Source of the DNA: Bradyrhizobium sp. KBS0727
GTDB taxonomy: Bacteria; Pseudomonadota; Alphaproteobacteria; Rhizobiales; Xanthobacteraceae
Assembly (NCBI RefSeq): GCF_005937885.2
Contig: NZ_CP042176.1
Location: forward strand, 558,001 to 622,000
Length of the DNA: 64,000 nucleotides
Reading direction: 5' to 3'
A program made the translations under genes and the position numbers. The notes beneath the pieces are model-generated. The model was not told where the DNA came from, made no database searches, and saw nothing but the letters and a program-made list of their open reading frames with translations. Positions 50,079-58,651 of the stretch are shown here, piece after piece (within the stretch, counting starts at the first letter, position 1; the number at the start of each line of letters is the position of its first letter).

Positions 50079-53000
50079 TCACTTCGCCGCGGGTGACATC
50101 GCCGGTGGCGCCGCCGGCGGGCCTTTGGCTGGCGGCTCGTCGTGATCAGAGGCGTGGCCCGCGGGCTCGGTTTCGGCGTGGGAGACGAGCAGCAGTTTGC
50201 CGAAGCGCCAGATGAACGCGCCGAGGTCGTCCATCATCATGAACATCGCCGGGACGAACACCAGCGACAGTACCGTCGAGAACAGCAGGCCACCGATCAC
50301 GGCGAGCGCCATCGGCGAGCGGAATTCGCCGCCGGCGCCGAACGCCAGCGCTGAAGGCATCATGCCGGCGGCCATCGCGATGGTGGTCATCACGATCGGG
50401 CGGGCGCGCTTCATGCCGGCGTCGATGATCGCTTCGTCGCGCTTCTTGCCATCGCGGATCGCCTCGACCGCGAATTCCACCAGCATGATGGCGTTCTTGG
50501 TGACGATGCCCATCAGCATTAGGATGCCGATCCACACCGGCGTGGTGAGCTGCTTGCCGGTCAAAAGCAGCGCCGCGATCGCGCCGCCGATCGAGAGCGG
50601 CAGCGAGAACAGGATGGTGATCGGTTGCAGGAAGGTGCCGAACAGCAGTACCAGCACCGCATAGACCATCATCAGGCCGGCGGTGATGGCGGTGGCAAAG
50701 CCTTCCGACAATTCGTTCAGGCTTTCGGCATCGCCCGACGGGCTGACCTTCACGCCCTTCGGCAGGCTCTTCATGACCGGAAGTTCGTAGATCTTCCGGG
50801 TGGCGTCGCCCAGCGCAGCGGTGCCGACGAGATCGGCGGCAACTGTCGCTTGGCGTTCCCGGTCGTAGCGGTTGATGCTGGTCGGGCCCTGATCGAGCTG
50901 GATGTCGGCGACGACCGATAGCGGCACGCCGCCGCGCTCGCCGCGCTGGCCGAGCGGCACGCGCAATTGCTGCAGCATCTGCAGGTCGCCGCGCGCGTTG
51001 TCCTCGAGCTGGACGCGGATCGGCACCTGGCGGTCGCCGGCATCGAATTTGGCGAGTGCCGGCCCGACGTCGCCAATGGTGGCGACGCGGATCGTCTGCG
51101 ACAGGCTTTCGGTCGAAACGCCCAGCCGGGCGGCGAGCTCCGCCCGCGGCCGGATCCGAAGCTCGGGCCGGTCGAGCGAGGTCTCCGAGATCACATTGGC
51201 GATGATCGGAATCCGCTTCATCTGGGTTGCCAGTTCGCTGGCGACGTTGTTGACGATGTTGCTGTCGACGCCGGTCACAACCAGCGAAATCGCGCGCAGG
51301 CCGTTTTCGTCGAGGAACCAGAAGCGGATATCGGGAACGTTTTCGAGTTCCTGGCTGATCTCCAGTTCAAGTTGCCGCTGGGTGATCTTGCGGTCCGTCT
51401 TCGGGGTGTAATTGATGATCAGCGCGGCGCGCCGCACCTCCAGCGTTCCCGGCGGCACCCGGCCGCCGTCGACGAAGATGCTCTTCACCTCCGGCCGCTT
51501 GCGCAGGCGGGCGACGATTTCTTCCGTCACCTTCTCGGTATAGGCGAGCTGCGAGCCGGGCGGCAATTCCATCGCCAGCAGCGAACGTGCGGTGTCCTGC
51601 GCCGGCAGGAAGCCCTGCGGCAGCAGCGTGATGCTCCAGATCGAGGCGGCAAAGATGCCGAAGCCGATCAGCACGGTGATGAAGTAGTGCTTCACCGACC
51701 AGGTCACGAGCCTGGTGTAGGTCTGCAGCACGCGGCCGGGCGGCGGGTCGTCGTGCGGATGATCCTTCAGGAAGTAGGCGGCGAGCACCGGCGTGACAAA
51801 GCGCGCGGCCAGCAGCGAGAAGAACACCTGCACCGACACGGTGATGCCGAACTGCTTGAAGAATTGTCCAGCGATACCGGACATGAAACTGGCGGGCGCG
51901 AAGATCGCGATGATGGTTAGCGAGATCGCGATCACGGCGAGGCCGATTTCATCGGCGGCTTCCAGCGCGGCGCGATAGGGCGTCTTGCCCATGCGCATGT
52001 GGCGCACGATGTTCTCGATCTCGACGATAGCGTCGTCGACCAGAATGCCGGTCGATAGCGTGATCGCGAGGAAGGAGACGAGGTTCAGCGAGAAGCCGAG
52101 CAGGTCCATCGCCCAGAACGCCGGGAAGATCGACAGCGGCAGCGAGATCGCGGCGATGATGGTGGCCCGGATGTCGCGCAGGAACAACAACACGACGACA
52201 ACGGCAAGAATCGCGCCCTCGAACAGGGTCGAAATCGCGGCGTCGTAGTTGCCCTTGGTGAATTCGACCGAGGTGTCGATCAGCTTCAGATCGACGTCGG
52301 GATAGGCGGCCTTCAGCACGTCGATGCGCTTCTGCACGGCGGCGGCGACCACCACGTCGCTGGCGCCCTTGGAGCGCTTGATGCCGAGCGCGACCACCGG
52401 CTCGCCGTTGAAGCGGGCGAAGGTGCGGCGGTCGGCGATGGTGTCGGTGACGGTGCCGAGATCGTCGAGCCGGACTTCGCCGCCGCCGAACAGCGGGATC
52501 ATGGTGCCGGCGAGTTCGTTCAGTGTCTTGGCGCCAGCCAGTGTCCGGATCGCCTGGTCGTTCTTGCCGATTTCGGCACGGCCGCCGGCGAGGTCGACAT
52601 TGGTGCCGCGCAGGATCTGGCTGACATTGACGGCGGTGAGACCCGCGGCCGCTAGCCGGTCGGGATCGAGCGAGACCAGAATCTCGCGCTCGACACCGCC
52701 GATGCGCTCGACCTGGGCGACGCCGCGCACGCCCTGCAGCGCGCGTTTGACGACGTCGTCGACGAAATAGGACAATTGCTCCGGCGTCTTGCCGGGCGAG
52801 ATCGCGGCATAGGTGACGATCGGCAGGCCGATGACGTCGACGCGCTGGATCAAGGGCTCGGTGACGTTCTGCGGCAGGTTGGCGCGAACGCGGGTGACGG
52901 CGTCCTTGATATCGTTCAGCGCGCGGTCGGTATTGGTCTCGAGCGCGAACTGGATTGTCGTCAGCGACAATCCGTCGGTGATCGAGGAGGAAATATGCCG

Positions 53001-53237
53001 CACGCCCTCGACGCCGGAGACGCCGTCTTCGATCGTCTTGGTGACCTGCGACTCAAGTTCCGACGGCGCGGCGCCGAATTGCGAGACCGCCACCGAAATC
53101 ACCGGGATGTCGGCGCTCGGCAGCCGCGTCACCGCCAGCTTGGTGAAGCTCACCCAGCCCAGCACCAGCAGGATGATCGAAAACACGATGGACGGAAGCG
53201 GGTTCCGGATCGACCATGCCGAGATATTCAAAGCCAT
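50079..53237 (-). CDS. RND efflux pump, inner-membrane transporter
   Basis: A 1052-residue AcrB/MexB-superfamily proton antiporter: NPLPSIVFSIILLVLGWVSF as the first membrane helix, two large periplasmic loops, about twelve membrane segments, and the proton-relay acidic pair in GILVDDAIVEIENIVRHM. It exports hydrophobic compounds from the periplasm or membrane. The start overlaps the stop of the upstream membrane fusion protein (TAATG). No outer-membrane channel gene is adjacent, so it probably borrows a TolC-like protein elsewhere. Confidence 0.93.
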   Translation of the reverse strand: MALNISAWSIRNPLPSIVFSIILLVLGWVSFTKLAVTRLPSADIPVISVAVSQFGAAPSELESQVTKTIEDGVSGVEGVRHISSSITDGLSLTTIQFALETNTDRALNDIKDAVTRVRANLPQNVTEPLIQRVDVIGLPIVTYAAISPGKTPEQLSYFVDDVVKRALQGVRGVAQVERIGGVEREILVSLDPDRLAAAGLTAVNVSQILRGTNVDLAGGRAEIGKNDQAIRTLAGAKTLNELAGTMIPLFGGGEVRLDDLGTVTDTIADRRTFARFNGEPVVALGIKRSKGASDVVVAAAVQKRIDVLKAAYPDVDLKLIDTSVEFTKGNYDAAISTLFEGAILAVVVVLLFLRDIRATIIAAISLPLSIFPAFWAMDLLGFSLNLVSFLAITLSTGILVDDAIVEIENIVRHMRMGKTPYRAALEAADEIGLAVIAISLTIIAIFAPASFMSGIAGQFFKQFGITVSVQVFFSLLAARFVTPVLAAYFLKDHPHDDPPPGRVLQTYTRLVTWSVKHYFITVLIGFGIFAASIWSITLLPQGFLPAQDTARSLLAMELPPGSQLAYTEKVTEEIVARLRKRPEVKSIFVDGGRVPPGTLEVRRAALIINYTPKTDRKITQRQLELEISQELENVPDIRFWFLDENGLRAISLVVTGVDSNIVNNVASELATQMKRIPIIANVISETSLDRPELRIRPRAELAARLGVSTESLSQTIRVATIGDVGPALAKFDAGDRQVPIRVQLEDNARGDLQMLQQLRVPLGQRGERGGVPLSVVADIQLDQGPTSINRYDRERQATVAADLVGTAALGDATRKIYELPVMKSLPKGVKVSPSGDAESLNELSEGFATAITAGLMMVYAVLVLLFGTFLQPITILFSLPLSIGGAIAALLLTGKQLTTPVWIGILMLMGIVTKNAIMLVEFAVEAIRDGKKRDEAIIDAGMKRARPIVMTTIAMAAGMMPSALAFGAGGEFRSPMALAVIGGLLFSTVLSLVFVPAMFMMMDDLGAFIWRFGKLLLVSHAETEPAGHASDHDEPPAKGPPAAPPAMSPAAK

Positions 53238-54160
53238 TAGCGTGTCCGCGTGCGCTCGAGTTCATCGGCGAACATGGTCTTGATCTGGTCGCCGTCGTGC
53301 AGCGAGGTGCCAGCATCGGCCACGACGGTTTCGCCGACATCGAGGCCTTCAAGAATTTCCGTTGACGTGTCGGAGGTCAGACCGACCCGCACCCTTCGCG
53401 TCTCCACCGTATTGCCCTTGACCACCTGCAGGGTGAGGCGGTCGATGGCGGTGCGCGGAACGGCGACGCCGCAAGAACGCTTGGCGTCGATATTTGCGCG
53501 GGCGAACATGCCGACCTTGAGCGACGGGTTGTTGTTCAGCGTGATCCGGACCTTGCCGAGTTGAGTGGCGCGGTCGATCTGCGGCGAGATCTGCCGGACC
53601 TTGCCGACGACATCGGGGGCGTCGTCGCGGCTGATCCGCACCGTGGCGCCGGGGTTGAGCTTGAGCAGATGGACGCTCGGCACCTCGGCCTCCAGCTCGA
53701 TTTCATTGTTGACCGAAATCCGGAACATCGGTCCGGCCTGCGGCGAGGCCAGCGCGCCGACCGCCGTCCTGACTTCGGTGACGAGGCCGGCCGCCGGGGC
53801 GCGCAGTGATGTCGGCCCGGGCCGGCCGGCGGGAACTCCCGGCTGCGGCGGCGGCGGTGTCAGGCGCGCCAGTTCTTGATTTTCGGTGACTGTGTCGCCT
53901 TCGCGGACCAGCACGTCGGTGACCCTCGATCCCTCCTGGTCGACGCCGACCTGCGCTTCGCGGCGCGGCACGATGAAGCCGGTGACCCGGACCATGTCGG
54001 AGAAGCAGGCGTTGGTGGATTTGGTCACGATCACCAGCGCCTGGCCCGGCGTTTCCTTTTCTTCGGCGCGGGAACGGTGCTCGAACCAGTAATAGCCGAC
54101 GCCCAGCACAGCAAAGAATGCCACTCCAAGCGCAGGTTTGAGGTATTCGGAGAACTTCAT
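53237..54160 (-). CDS. RND efflux membrane fusion protein
   Basis: A 307-residue adaptor with an N-terminal membrane anchor (about 8-25, GVAFFAVLGVGYYWFEHRS). Lipoyl-type segment: REAQVGVDQEGSRVTDVLVR and GDTVTENQELARL; beta-barrel: RISRDDAPDVVGKVRQI; membrane-proximal domain: VETRRVRVGLTSDTSTEI. It links the RND transporter, whose start overlaps its stop, to an outer-membrane channel. It is paralogous to the orphan adaptor at 39180-40082; both have C-F-x2-M/I-V-x-V-x-G-x-I-V/I-P-R near the N terminus. Confidence 0.92.
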   Translation of the reverse strand: MKFSEYLKPALGVAFFAVLGVGYYWFEHRSRAEEKETPGQALVIVTKSTNACFSDMVRVTGFIVPRREAQVGVDQEGSRVTDVLVREGDTVTENQELARLTPPPPQPGVPAGRPGPTSLRAPAAGLVTEVRTAVGALASPQAGPMFRISVNNEIELEAEVPSVHLLKLNPGATVRISRDDAPDVVGKVRQISPQIDRATQLGKVRITLNNNPSLKVGMFARANIDAKRSCGVAVPRTAIDRLTLQVVKGNTVETRRVRVGLTSDTSTEILEGLDVGETVVADAGTSLHDGDQIKTMFADELERTRTR

Positions 54161-54234
54161 CGCGGGGTCAATCCAGACTGCAAGTCAAATCAGGTAGGGG
54201 TGCATTCGGTTGACCGAGAAGCTTGAATGACGCC

Positions 54235-54274
54235 CAAAACGAATACGTCCCGCACGGGTGTTGCGGGACGTATT
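54235..54274 (-). terminator. intrinsic terminator after the OmpA-like gene
   Basis: AATACGTCCCGCA (54242-54254) and TGCGGGACGTATT (54262-54274) are perfect 13-base arms around a 7-base loop. On the minus strand the stem is followed by CGTTTTGGG, a short T-rich tail. It lies 34 bases past the OmpA-like stop. Confidence 0.7.
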
Positions 54275-54307
54275 GTAGCCGGAAAATCCTGGTCGGCGCC
54301 ACGCTTG

Positions 54308-54985
54308 TTACTTGGACGCGGTGGCCTTGTTTTCCATGTTCACGACCTGGACGCGTCGGTTGACCTCGGCCATCGGCTGGCTCGGGTCCTTGAGCTTGCT
54401 CTTGCCGTAACCGACGGTAACGAGATCGGTGCCGGTGATGCCGAATTTGTCGACGAGATAGCGCTTGATCGCGTCGGCGCGGCGCTCGGACAGATCCTGG
54501 TTGTAGGACTCGCCGCCGGCCGCATCGGTATGACCCGCGACCACGAAGGTCGAGCCCTTCAGATCGGCGTTGGTCAGCGCGCGGCCGAGTGCCTGGACCG
54601 ACGGCAGCGATTTTGCGCTGATATCGGCTGAATTGTAGTCGAAGTTGATTTCCAGATCGATCTTGGGCTTGTCCTTGACGATGGTGGCGATCTCTTCGCG
54701 CTCGGTGCTCGACAGCGAACGGGTGGATCGGCCACGGATCTGCTGCACGAATTTGCCCTCGGCGGCGGCTGCCGCCGGGTCGACGGTTTGCTGCGGTCCG
54801 ACCGAAAGGCCACGGGTCAGCGGCGCTTTCTTCTCGGGAGCCAGTGCGCGGACGATCTGATCTTCGGTGACGTTCTTGTCGTTGTCTTCGGCCCGGGCGG
54901 CCACCGTCGAGAACGAAATTGCGGCGCCGATCGTCGCGATCGACAGGATCGCGCCAAGGGTTCGGGTTGCAGATTTCCTTGACAT
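54308..54985 (-). CDS. OmpA-family protein
   Basis: A 225-residue exported protein with signal peptide (about 1-33, ending ARAED) and a C-terminal OmpA peptidoglycan-binding domain (about 110-220): INFDYNSADISAKSLPSVQA, VVAGHTDAAGGESYNQDLSE, RRADAIKRYLVDKFGI, and NRRVQVVNM. GHTDA and the R-R-A-D motif contact meso-DAP. No beta-barrel is present, so it is a periplasmic or lipoprotein-like OmpA_C protein, though no lipobox is seen. The ATG at 54985 with GGAGGG upstream is chosen. Followed by a strong terminator and preceded in the same direction by the caspase-fold/TPR gene. Confidence 0.88.
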   Translation of the reverse strand: MSRKSATRTLGAILSIATIGAAISFSTVAARAEDNDKNVTEDQIVRALAPEKKAPLTRGLSVGPQQTVDPAAAAAEGKFVQQIRGRSTRSLSSTEREEIATIVKDKPKIDLEINFDYNSADISAKSLPSVQALGRALTNADLKGSTFVVAGHTDAAGGESYNQDLSERRADAIKRYLVDKFGITGTDLVTVGYGKSKLKDPSQPMAEVNRRVQVVNMENKATASK

Positions 54986-55131
54986 TGCCAGTCCCTCCAG
55001 CGGGCATCCCGCGCGGTTCCAAACGTGATGCAAATGCGTTGCCGGACCAATCGGCCGCGGCCTACTATTTCCGTTAGTCTGGACGCCTGCTCCGGGGTTC
55101 AGCAAACGCCATCCTTCGCCTCAAAAAATCG

Positions 55132-56610
55132 TCACTGCACCCCGTAATCGGCAAATTCCTTTGCGATATTGGGGTCCATCGCCTTTGCATTGTTGATATC
55201 CAGATCGCCTTCCGAAATCGAGCCGTTGCGCTTCTTGGCAACGCCGCGTCCGTACAGCGACGAGGTCAATCGCGGGTTGATCTTGAGGGCGGCATCGAAA
55301 TCAGCAATCGCATTCTTGGTCTGGCCGCTCTTCAGGTTGACCAGACCGCGGCTGTCGAGTGCATCGACGAAGTTCGGCCGCAGCCGCAGCGCCTCGTTGC
55401 AATCCTTCAGCGCGGCCTGCAGGTCGCCGATCACCGTGCGCGCCCAGCAGCGGTTGTTAAACGCTTCCACGTCCTTCGGGTTCAACCGCAGCGAATTGTT
55501 GAAGTCCTTGATGGCGAGATCGTAGGCGCCCTTGCTGGCATAGACCTGTCCGCGCCGGTACAGCGCAGCGCCGTCGTCGGGATTGTCGACGAGCCTGGCG
55601 GTCAGGCTCTTGATGGTCGGATCGTCGGCAAGCGACGGCGTTGCCGGGGTACTCTCGACCGGTTTCGCCGGCGGCGGAGGCGGGGGAATCGCGGCCTCGA
55701 CCCTGGGCGGGGCCGGTGGCGGCGGCAAAGGCGGTGCGGGAGCCGCCACTTGAGGCGTAGGGGTGGGCGCAGGTGGCGGTACGGGCGCGGGGGCAGGCGC
55801 CGCAACCACCGCGGGCGGCGGCGGGCTTGACGGCCGCGGTCCGGTGCCGCCGGGGATGAAAGAGAAATCCTCGGCCAGCGACGACGAAATCCACGGCACC
55901 TGCTCGCTGCGCGAGGCACGGGTCACGCCGACACGGGTACGGTTCAGCGATTCCTCCGCCATCAGGTCGGGGGTACGGATTTCCTTGAGAAGTTCCCGCA
56001 CGAACAGGCTGTGGTCGGTGCCATTGTCGGAAATAACCGACGACAAGGCTGCCGAATACATCACCAACGTGCCGTTCGGCGCGATGACGGGGGCAAGACC
56101 CGCCGAAAAGCTGCGGAACCGGCGCTCGAACGGATTGCGCCTGGAGGCGTCGATCAGGGCGATCTTGACACCGGCGCCGCGGCTGTTGATCTCCCCCAGC
56201 ACGGTCTCGAGGCTGAAACCGTCGCGGCGAACGTCAGGCTCGGTCCAGATCTGCGCATCGACCGGGATCATGTAGCTCTGGCGGCTCGACTGCACGCCGA
56301 AGCCCGAGAAGAAAACCAGCGCGACCGAGCCCGGCTTGATCCTGCCGTAAAGCCGGTCGAAGGCGCGGCGCATCTGCTCGCCGGTGAGGTTCTCGCCGAC
56401 ATCGACGTTGAAGCCGTCGCGCTTGAGTTCGTCGGCGACGTCACGGGCGTCGTTGATCGGCTCCTTCAGCGGGGCTTCGGCATCCGGATATTTTGCATTG
56501 CCGATGACCAGCGCATAGCGATCGCTTGCTGCGAACGATGGGATGATCGAGGCCGAGAAAATCGCGGCCGAAAAAATCAACGGGGTAAGCAATGCTAGGC
56601 GAATTTTCAT
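55132..56610 (-). CDS. caspase-fold (C14-like) pseudoenzyme with Pro-rich linker and TPR domain, Phe/Ser type
   Basis: A 492-residue exported protein: signal peptide (about 1-28), caspase p20-like domain (about 30-245), Pro/Ala-rich linker (about 255-325), and three or more TPR repeats (about 335-480, e.g. AIKDFNNSLRLNPKDVEAFN). The catalytic His position reads FFSGFGVQ (Phe104) and the Cys position IDASRRNPF (Ser156), so it should not cleave peptides. The domain is closely related to that of 38030-38869 (MIPVDA-x-IW, D-V-R-R, F-E/Y-E-RRFRSFS). The TPRs suggest protein binding in the periplasm. A perfect CRP-type site lies in its upstream region at 56936. Confidence 0.88.
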   Translation of the reverse strand: MKIRLALLTPLIFSAAIFSASIIPSFAASDRYALVIGNAKYPDAEAPLKEPINDARDVADELKRDGFNVDVGENLTGEQMRRAFDRLYGRIKPGSVALVFFSGFGVQSSRQSYMIPVDAQIWTEPDVRRDGFSLETVLGEINSRGAGVKIALIDASRRNPFERRFRSFSAGLAPVIAPNGTLVMYSAALSSVISDNGTDHSLFVRELLKEIRTPDLMAEESLNRTRVGVTRASRSEQVPWISSSLAEDFSFIPGGTGPRPSSPPPPAVVAAPAPAPVPPPAPTPTPQVAAPAPPLPPPPAPPRVEAAIPPPPPPAKPVESTPATPSLADDPTIKSLTARLVDNPDDGAALYRRGQVYASKGAYDLAIKDFNNSLRLNPKDVEAFNNRCWARTVIGDLQAALKDCNEALRLRPNFVDALDSRGLVNLKSGQTKNAIADFDAALKINPRLTSSLYGRGVAKKRNGSISEGDLDINNAKAMDPNIAKEFADYGVQ

Positions 56611-57068
56611 AATGACGGCGGTCCAGATCGCAGCAGTCCAGCCAAAAAGGCGCCGATACCAGCTTGCGCCGCGGCGACCTTACTCTACGCATCTTGCATT
56701 ATCAAACCGCGCTCGCAACGCGTCAACTGCTTGCGATGACGTCGTTAATTGCGACAATTCACCGCGACACCGTGGCGCGAAGTAGCGGGAATAAATCGCG
56801 CTCAAGGTGAAGTCGCGCCGGCGCCATACGGTGGCAACGCCGGTCCCATTGGCTGCCCCTCGCGAAGCACATTTGCATTGAGCCCACACTGGGTCATGAC
56901 CGGGGCATTCGCTTCGGTGATGATGCCGGCGGCAATGTGATCTCTCTCACACAGGGGCGCGGCTGGCATGCGCGAGGCGGGTTTGACCTTTGCGGATGAC
57001 GATGGCTTGTTGCCGGCATCGGCCAATCCGAGACCTCATGAAACAAGACCTCAAGAAAAGTGACACCG
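56611..57068. other. 458-base divergent intergenic region
   Basis: Between the caspase/TPR gene (minus) and the MBL-fold gene (plus). Contains a perfect CRP-type site at 56936-56951. Otherwise nothing recognisable. Confidence 0.55.
56936..56951. promoter_or_regulatory. CRP-type binding site, perfect TGTGA-N6-TCACA
   Basis: TGTGA (56936-56940), TCTCTC, TCACA (56947-56951). It lies 117 bases before the MBL-fold start at 57069 and about 325 bases before the caspase/TPR start at 56610. Confidence 0.6.
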
Positions 57069-57875
57069 ATGGGAAATGCCTACGAAGTCTACGCGCTGCG
57101 CTATGCAACGATGTCGCCACGCACCCCGCATTTGAATTTCCTGGTGCCGGATCCGCACGAAACCACGGCGCAGGACCTCGATTATTTCGTCTGGCTGATC
57201 CGGGGCGGTGGCCGCGAGATCCTGGTCGATACCGGTTTCAACGCCGAAGAGGCCAAGGCACGCGCCCGCAAGCTCACGCTCAACCCGGTTGACGCGCTCG
57301 AAGGCTTTGGCGTCAAGGCCGACAGCATCAAGGACATCATCGTCACCCATCTGCACTACGACCACGCCGGCAATCTCGACCGCTTCCCCCACGCCCGGTT
57401 CCATTTGCAGGACCGCGAGATGAGCTACGCGACCGGGCGCTGCATGTGCAACGGCATGCTGCGGCATCCGTTCTCGGTGGAGCACGTCACCACGATGGTC
57501 CGTCACGTCTATGGCGAGCGCGTCACCTTCCATTCCGGCGACGGCGAGATCGCGCCGGGCGTGACGGTGCATCGCGTCGGCGGCCACTCCGACGGGCTGC
57601 AGGTGGTGCGGGTCGAAACCGCGCGCGGGCCGGTGGTGCTGGCGTCGGACGCGGCGCATTACTACGCCAATCTGCAGAAGCGCAGTCCGTTTCCGATCGT
57701 CTACAATGTCGGCGACATGGCGCAGGGCTGGGAGATCGTGGAAAAGCTCGCCGGCCATCCCGATCGCTTCATCCCCGGCCACGATCCGATCGTGAGCGAG
57801 ATCTATCCGCGCGCCAGCGACAAGGTCGATGCCTTCGCGCTGCATCTGCCGCCGTCGCGATCGTTTGTGAAGTAA
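57069..57875 (+). CDS. MBL-fold hydrolase, N-acyl-homoserine-lactonase-like
   Basis: A 268-residue metallo-beta-lactamase-fold enzyme with all zinc ligands: HLHYDHAGN (H-x-H-x-D-H), His in GGHSDGLQVV, Asp in LASDAAHYY and His in IPGHDPIV. The layout resembles AttM/AhlD-type lactonases that open acyl-homoserine lactones, but other lactone or thioester substrates fit too. No signal peptide. The ATG at 57069 is preferred over a GTG at 57060; AAGAAAAG is the only upstream purine stretch. It precedes a MarR/homogentisate locus and follows a CRP-type site. Confidence 0.82.
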   Translation: MGNAYEVYALRYATMSPRTPHLNFLVPDPHETTAQDLDYFVWLIRGGGREILVDTGFNAEEAKARARKLTLNPVDALEGFGVKADSIKDIIVTHLHYDHAGNLDRFPHARFHLQDREMSYATGRCMCNGMLRHPFSVEHVTTMVRHVYGERVTFHSGDGEIAPGVTVHRVGGHSDGLQVVRVETARGPVVLASDAAHYYANLQKRSPFPIVYNVGDMAQGWEIVEKLAGHPDRFIPGHDPIVSEIYPRASDKVDAFALHLPPSRSFVK

Positions 57876-57889
57876 GAGACAAACGAGAA

Positions 57890-57969
57890 GTCATTCCGGG
57901 GCGATGCGAAGCATCGAACCCGGAAGCTCGAGATTCCGGGTCTGGTCCTACGGACCATCCCGGAATGAC
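57890..57969. repeat. palindromic repeat, family A copy 6
   Basis: GTCATTCCGGGG ... CCCGGAATGAC, with ATGCGAAGCATCG, GCTCGAGATTCCGGG and GGTCCTACGGACC inside. It sits between two convergent genes. Confidence 0.82.
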
Positions 57970-57977
57970 GATGCCCC

Positions 57978-58541
57978 TCAATACGCTTCCTTCGCGTCCG
58001 CTTCCTGGCTGTCACGTACCAGCGCGAGGCTGTCCTCGATCTTGCCGAGCAGCAGTGCGAGGTTCTTGCGTTCCTGCGCGGAGAGGCAAGACAGGATCTC
58101 CTGCTCCCTGCGCAGCAGGCGCGGGATCAATTCCTCATAGAGCGCCGCGCCCTTGCGGGTCAGGCGCAAGCGGAATTCGCGGCGATCGTCGGCGTTCTCG
58201 ACGCGCTCGACCATCTGCCGCTTCATCAGCGCGGTGACGGCGCGGCTGATGGTCGATTTATGGGTGCGGGTGCAGTGGGCGATATATTGCGCGCTGCAGG
58301 CGTCGTTGCGAAAACCGAGCGTCGCCAGCACGCGCCATTCGGGAATATCGAGCCCGTAACGCGCCTGATACTCGGCGGCGAGCGCCGAACTGACTTCGGC
58401 TGCCAGCCGGTTCAGACGGAACGGCACGAACTTGAAGAGATCGAGCCGGGAGCTTTTCCCGGCTGCGTCTTGTTCACGCGAACCACTGCCGGGCCCGGCT
58501 CGTGTCCGGGGCGTGCGCTCGCTGGAGGGCGCTTGTGCCAA
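57978..58541 (-). CDS. MarR-family repressor of the homogentisate operon
   Basis: A 187-residue MarR regulator with a winged-helix core at about 60-150 (LDIPEWRVLATLGF, HKSTISRAVTALMKRQMVE, DRREFRLRLTRKG) and an N-terminal extension of about 35 residues. MarR dimers bind 20-base palindromes and release on binding a phenolic ligand. It is divergent from the monooxygenase/hmgA operon, and a near-perfect palindrome at 58588-58607 lies between them. TTG start with GGAG 5 bases upstream. An HmgR-like role (sensing homogentisate or a precursor) is inference. Confidence 0.87.
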   Translation of the reverse strand: MAQAPSSERTPRTRAGPGSGSREQDAAGKSSRLDLFKFVPFRLNRLAAEVSSALAAEYQARYGLDIPEWRVLATLGFRNDACSAQYIAHCTRTHKSTISRAVTALMKRQMVERVENADDRREFRLRLTRKGAALYEELIPRLLRREQEILSCLSAQERKNLALLLGKIEDSLALVRDSQEADAKEAY

Positions 58542-58587
58542 AATCGCTCCAATTTGAGTTGACTAGGGAATGCGCACAGGATTTAAG

Positions 58588-58607
58588 ATAGTTGCAGATG
58601 CGACTAT
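58588..58607. promoter_or_regulatory. MarR-type operator palindrome
   Basis: ATAGTTGCAGATGCGACTAT: 8 of 9 base pairs match in the two arms (the odd pair is T/G), with GA in the centre. Length and form are typical of MarR boxes. It lies 46 bases from the marR start and 26-44 bases before the monooxygenase start. Confidence 0.7.
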
Positions 58608-58651
58608 TATCAAGGTCGCATGCCCTTGGCTAGATGCAAGGTTCAGCCCGC

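Noticed and set aside
54168..55022. 284-codon frame overlapping the OmpA-like gene
   Set aside because: The other minus-strand frame has a signal peptide and OmpA motifs; this one has none.
57866..57881. TGTGA-N6-AGACA as a further CRP site
   Set aside because: Two mismatches in one half, and it overlaps the end of the MBL gene rather than a promoter.
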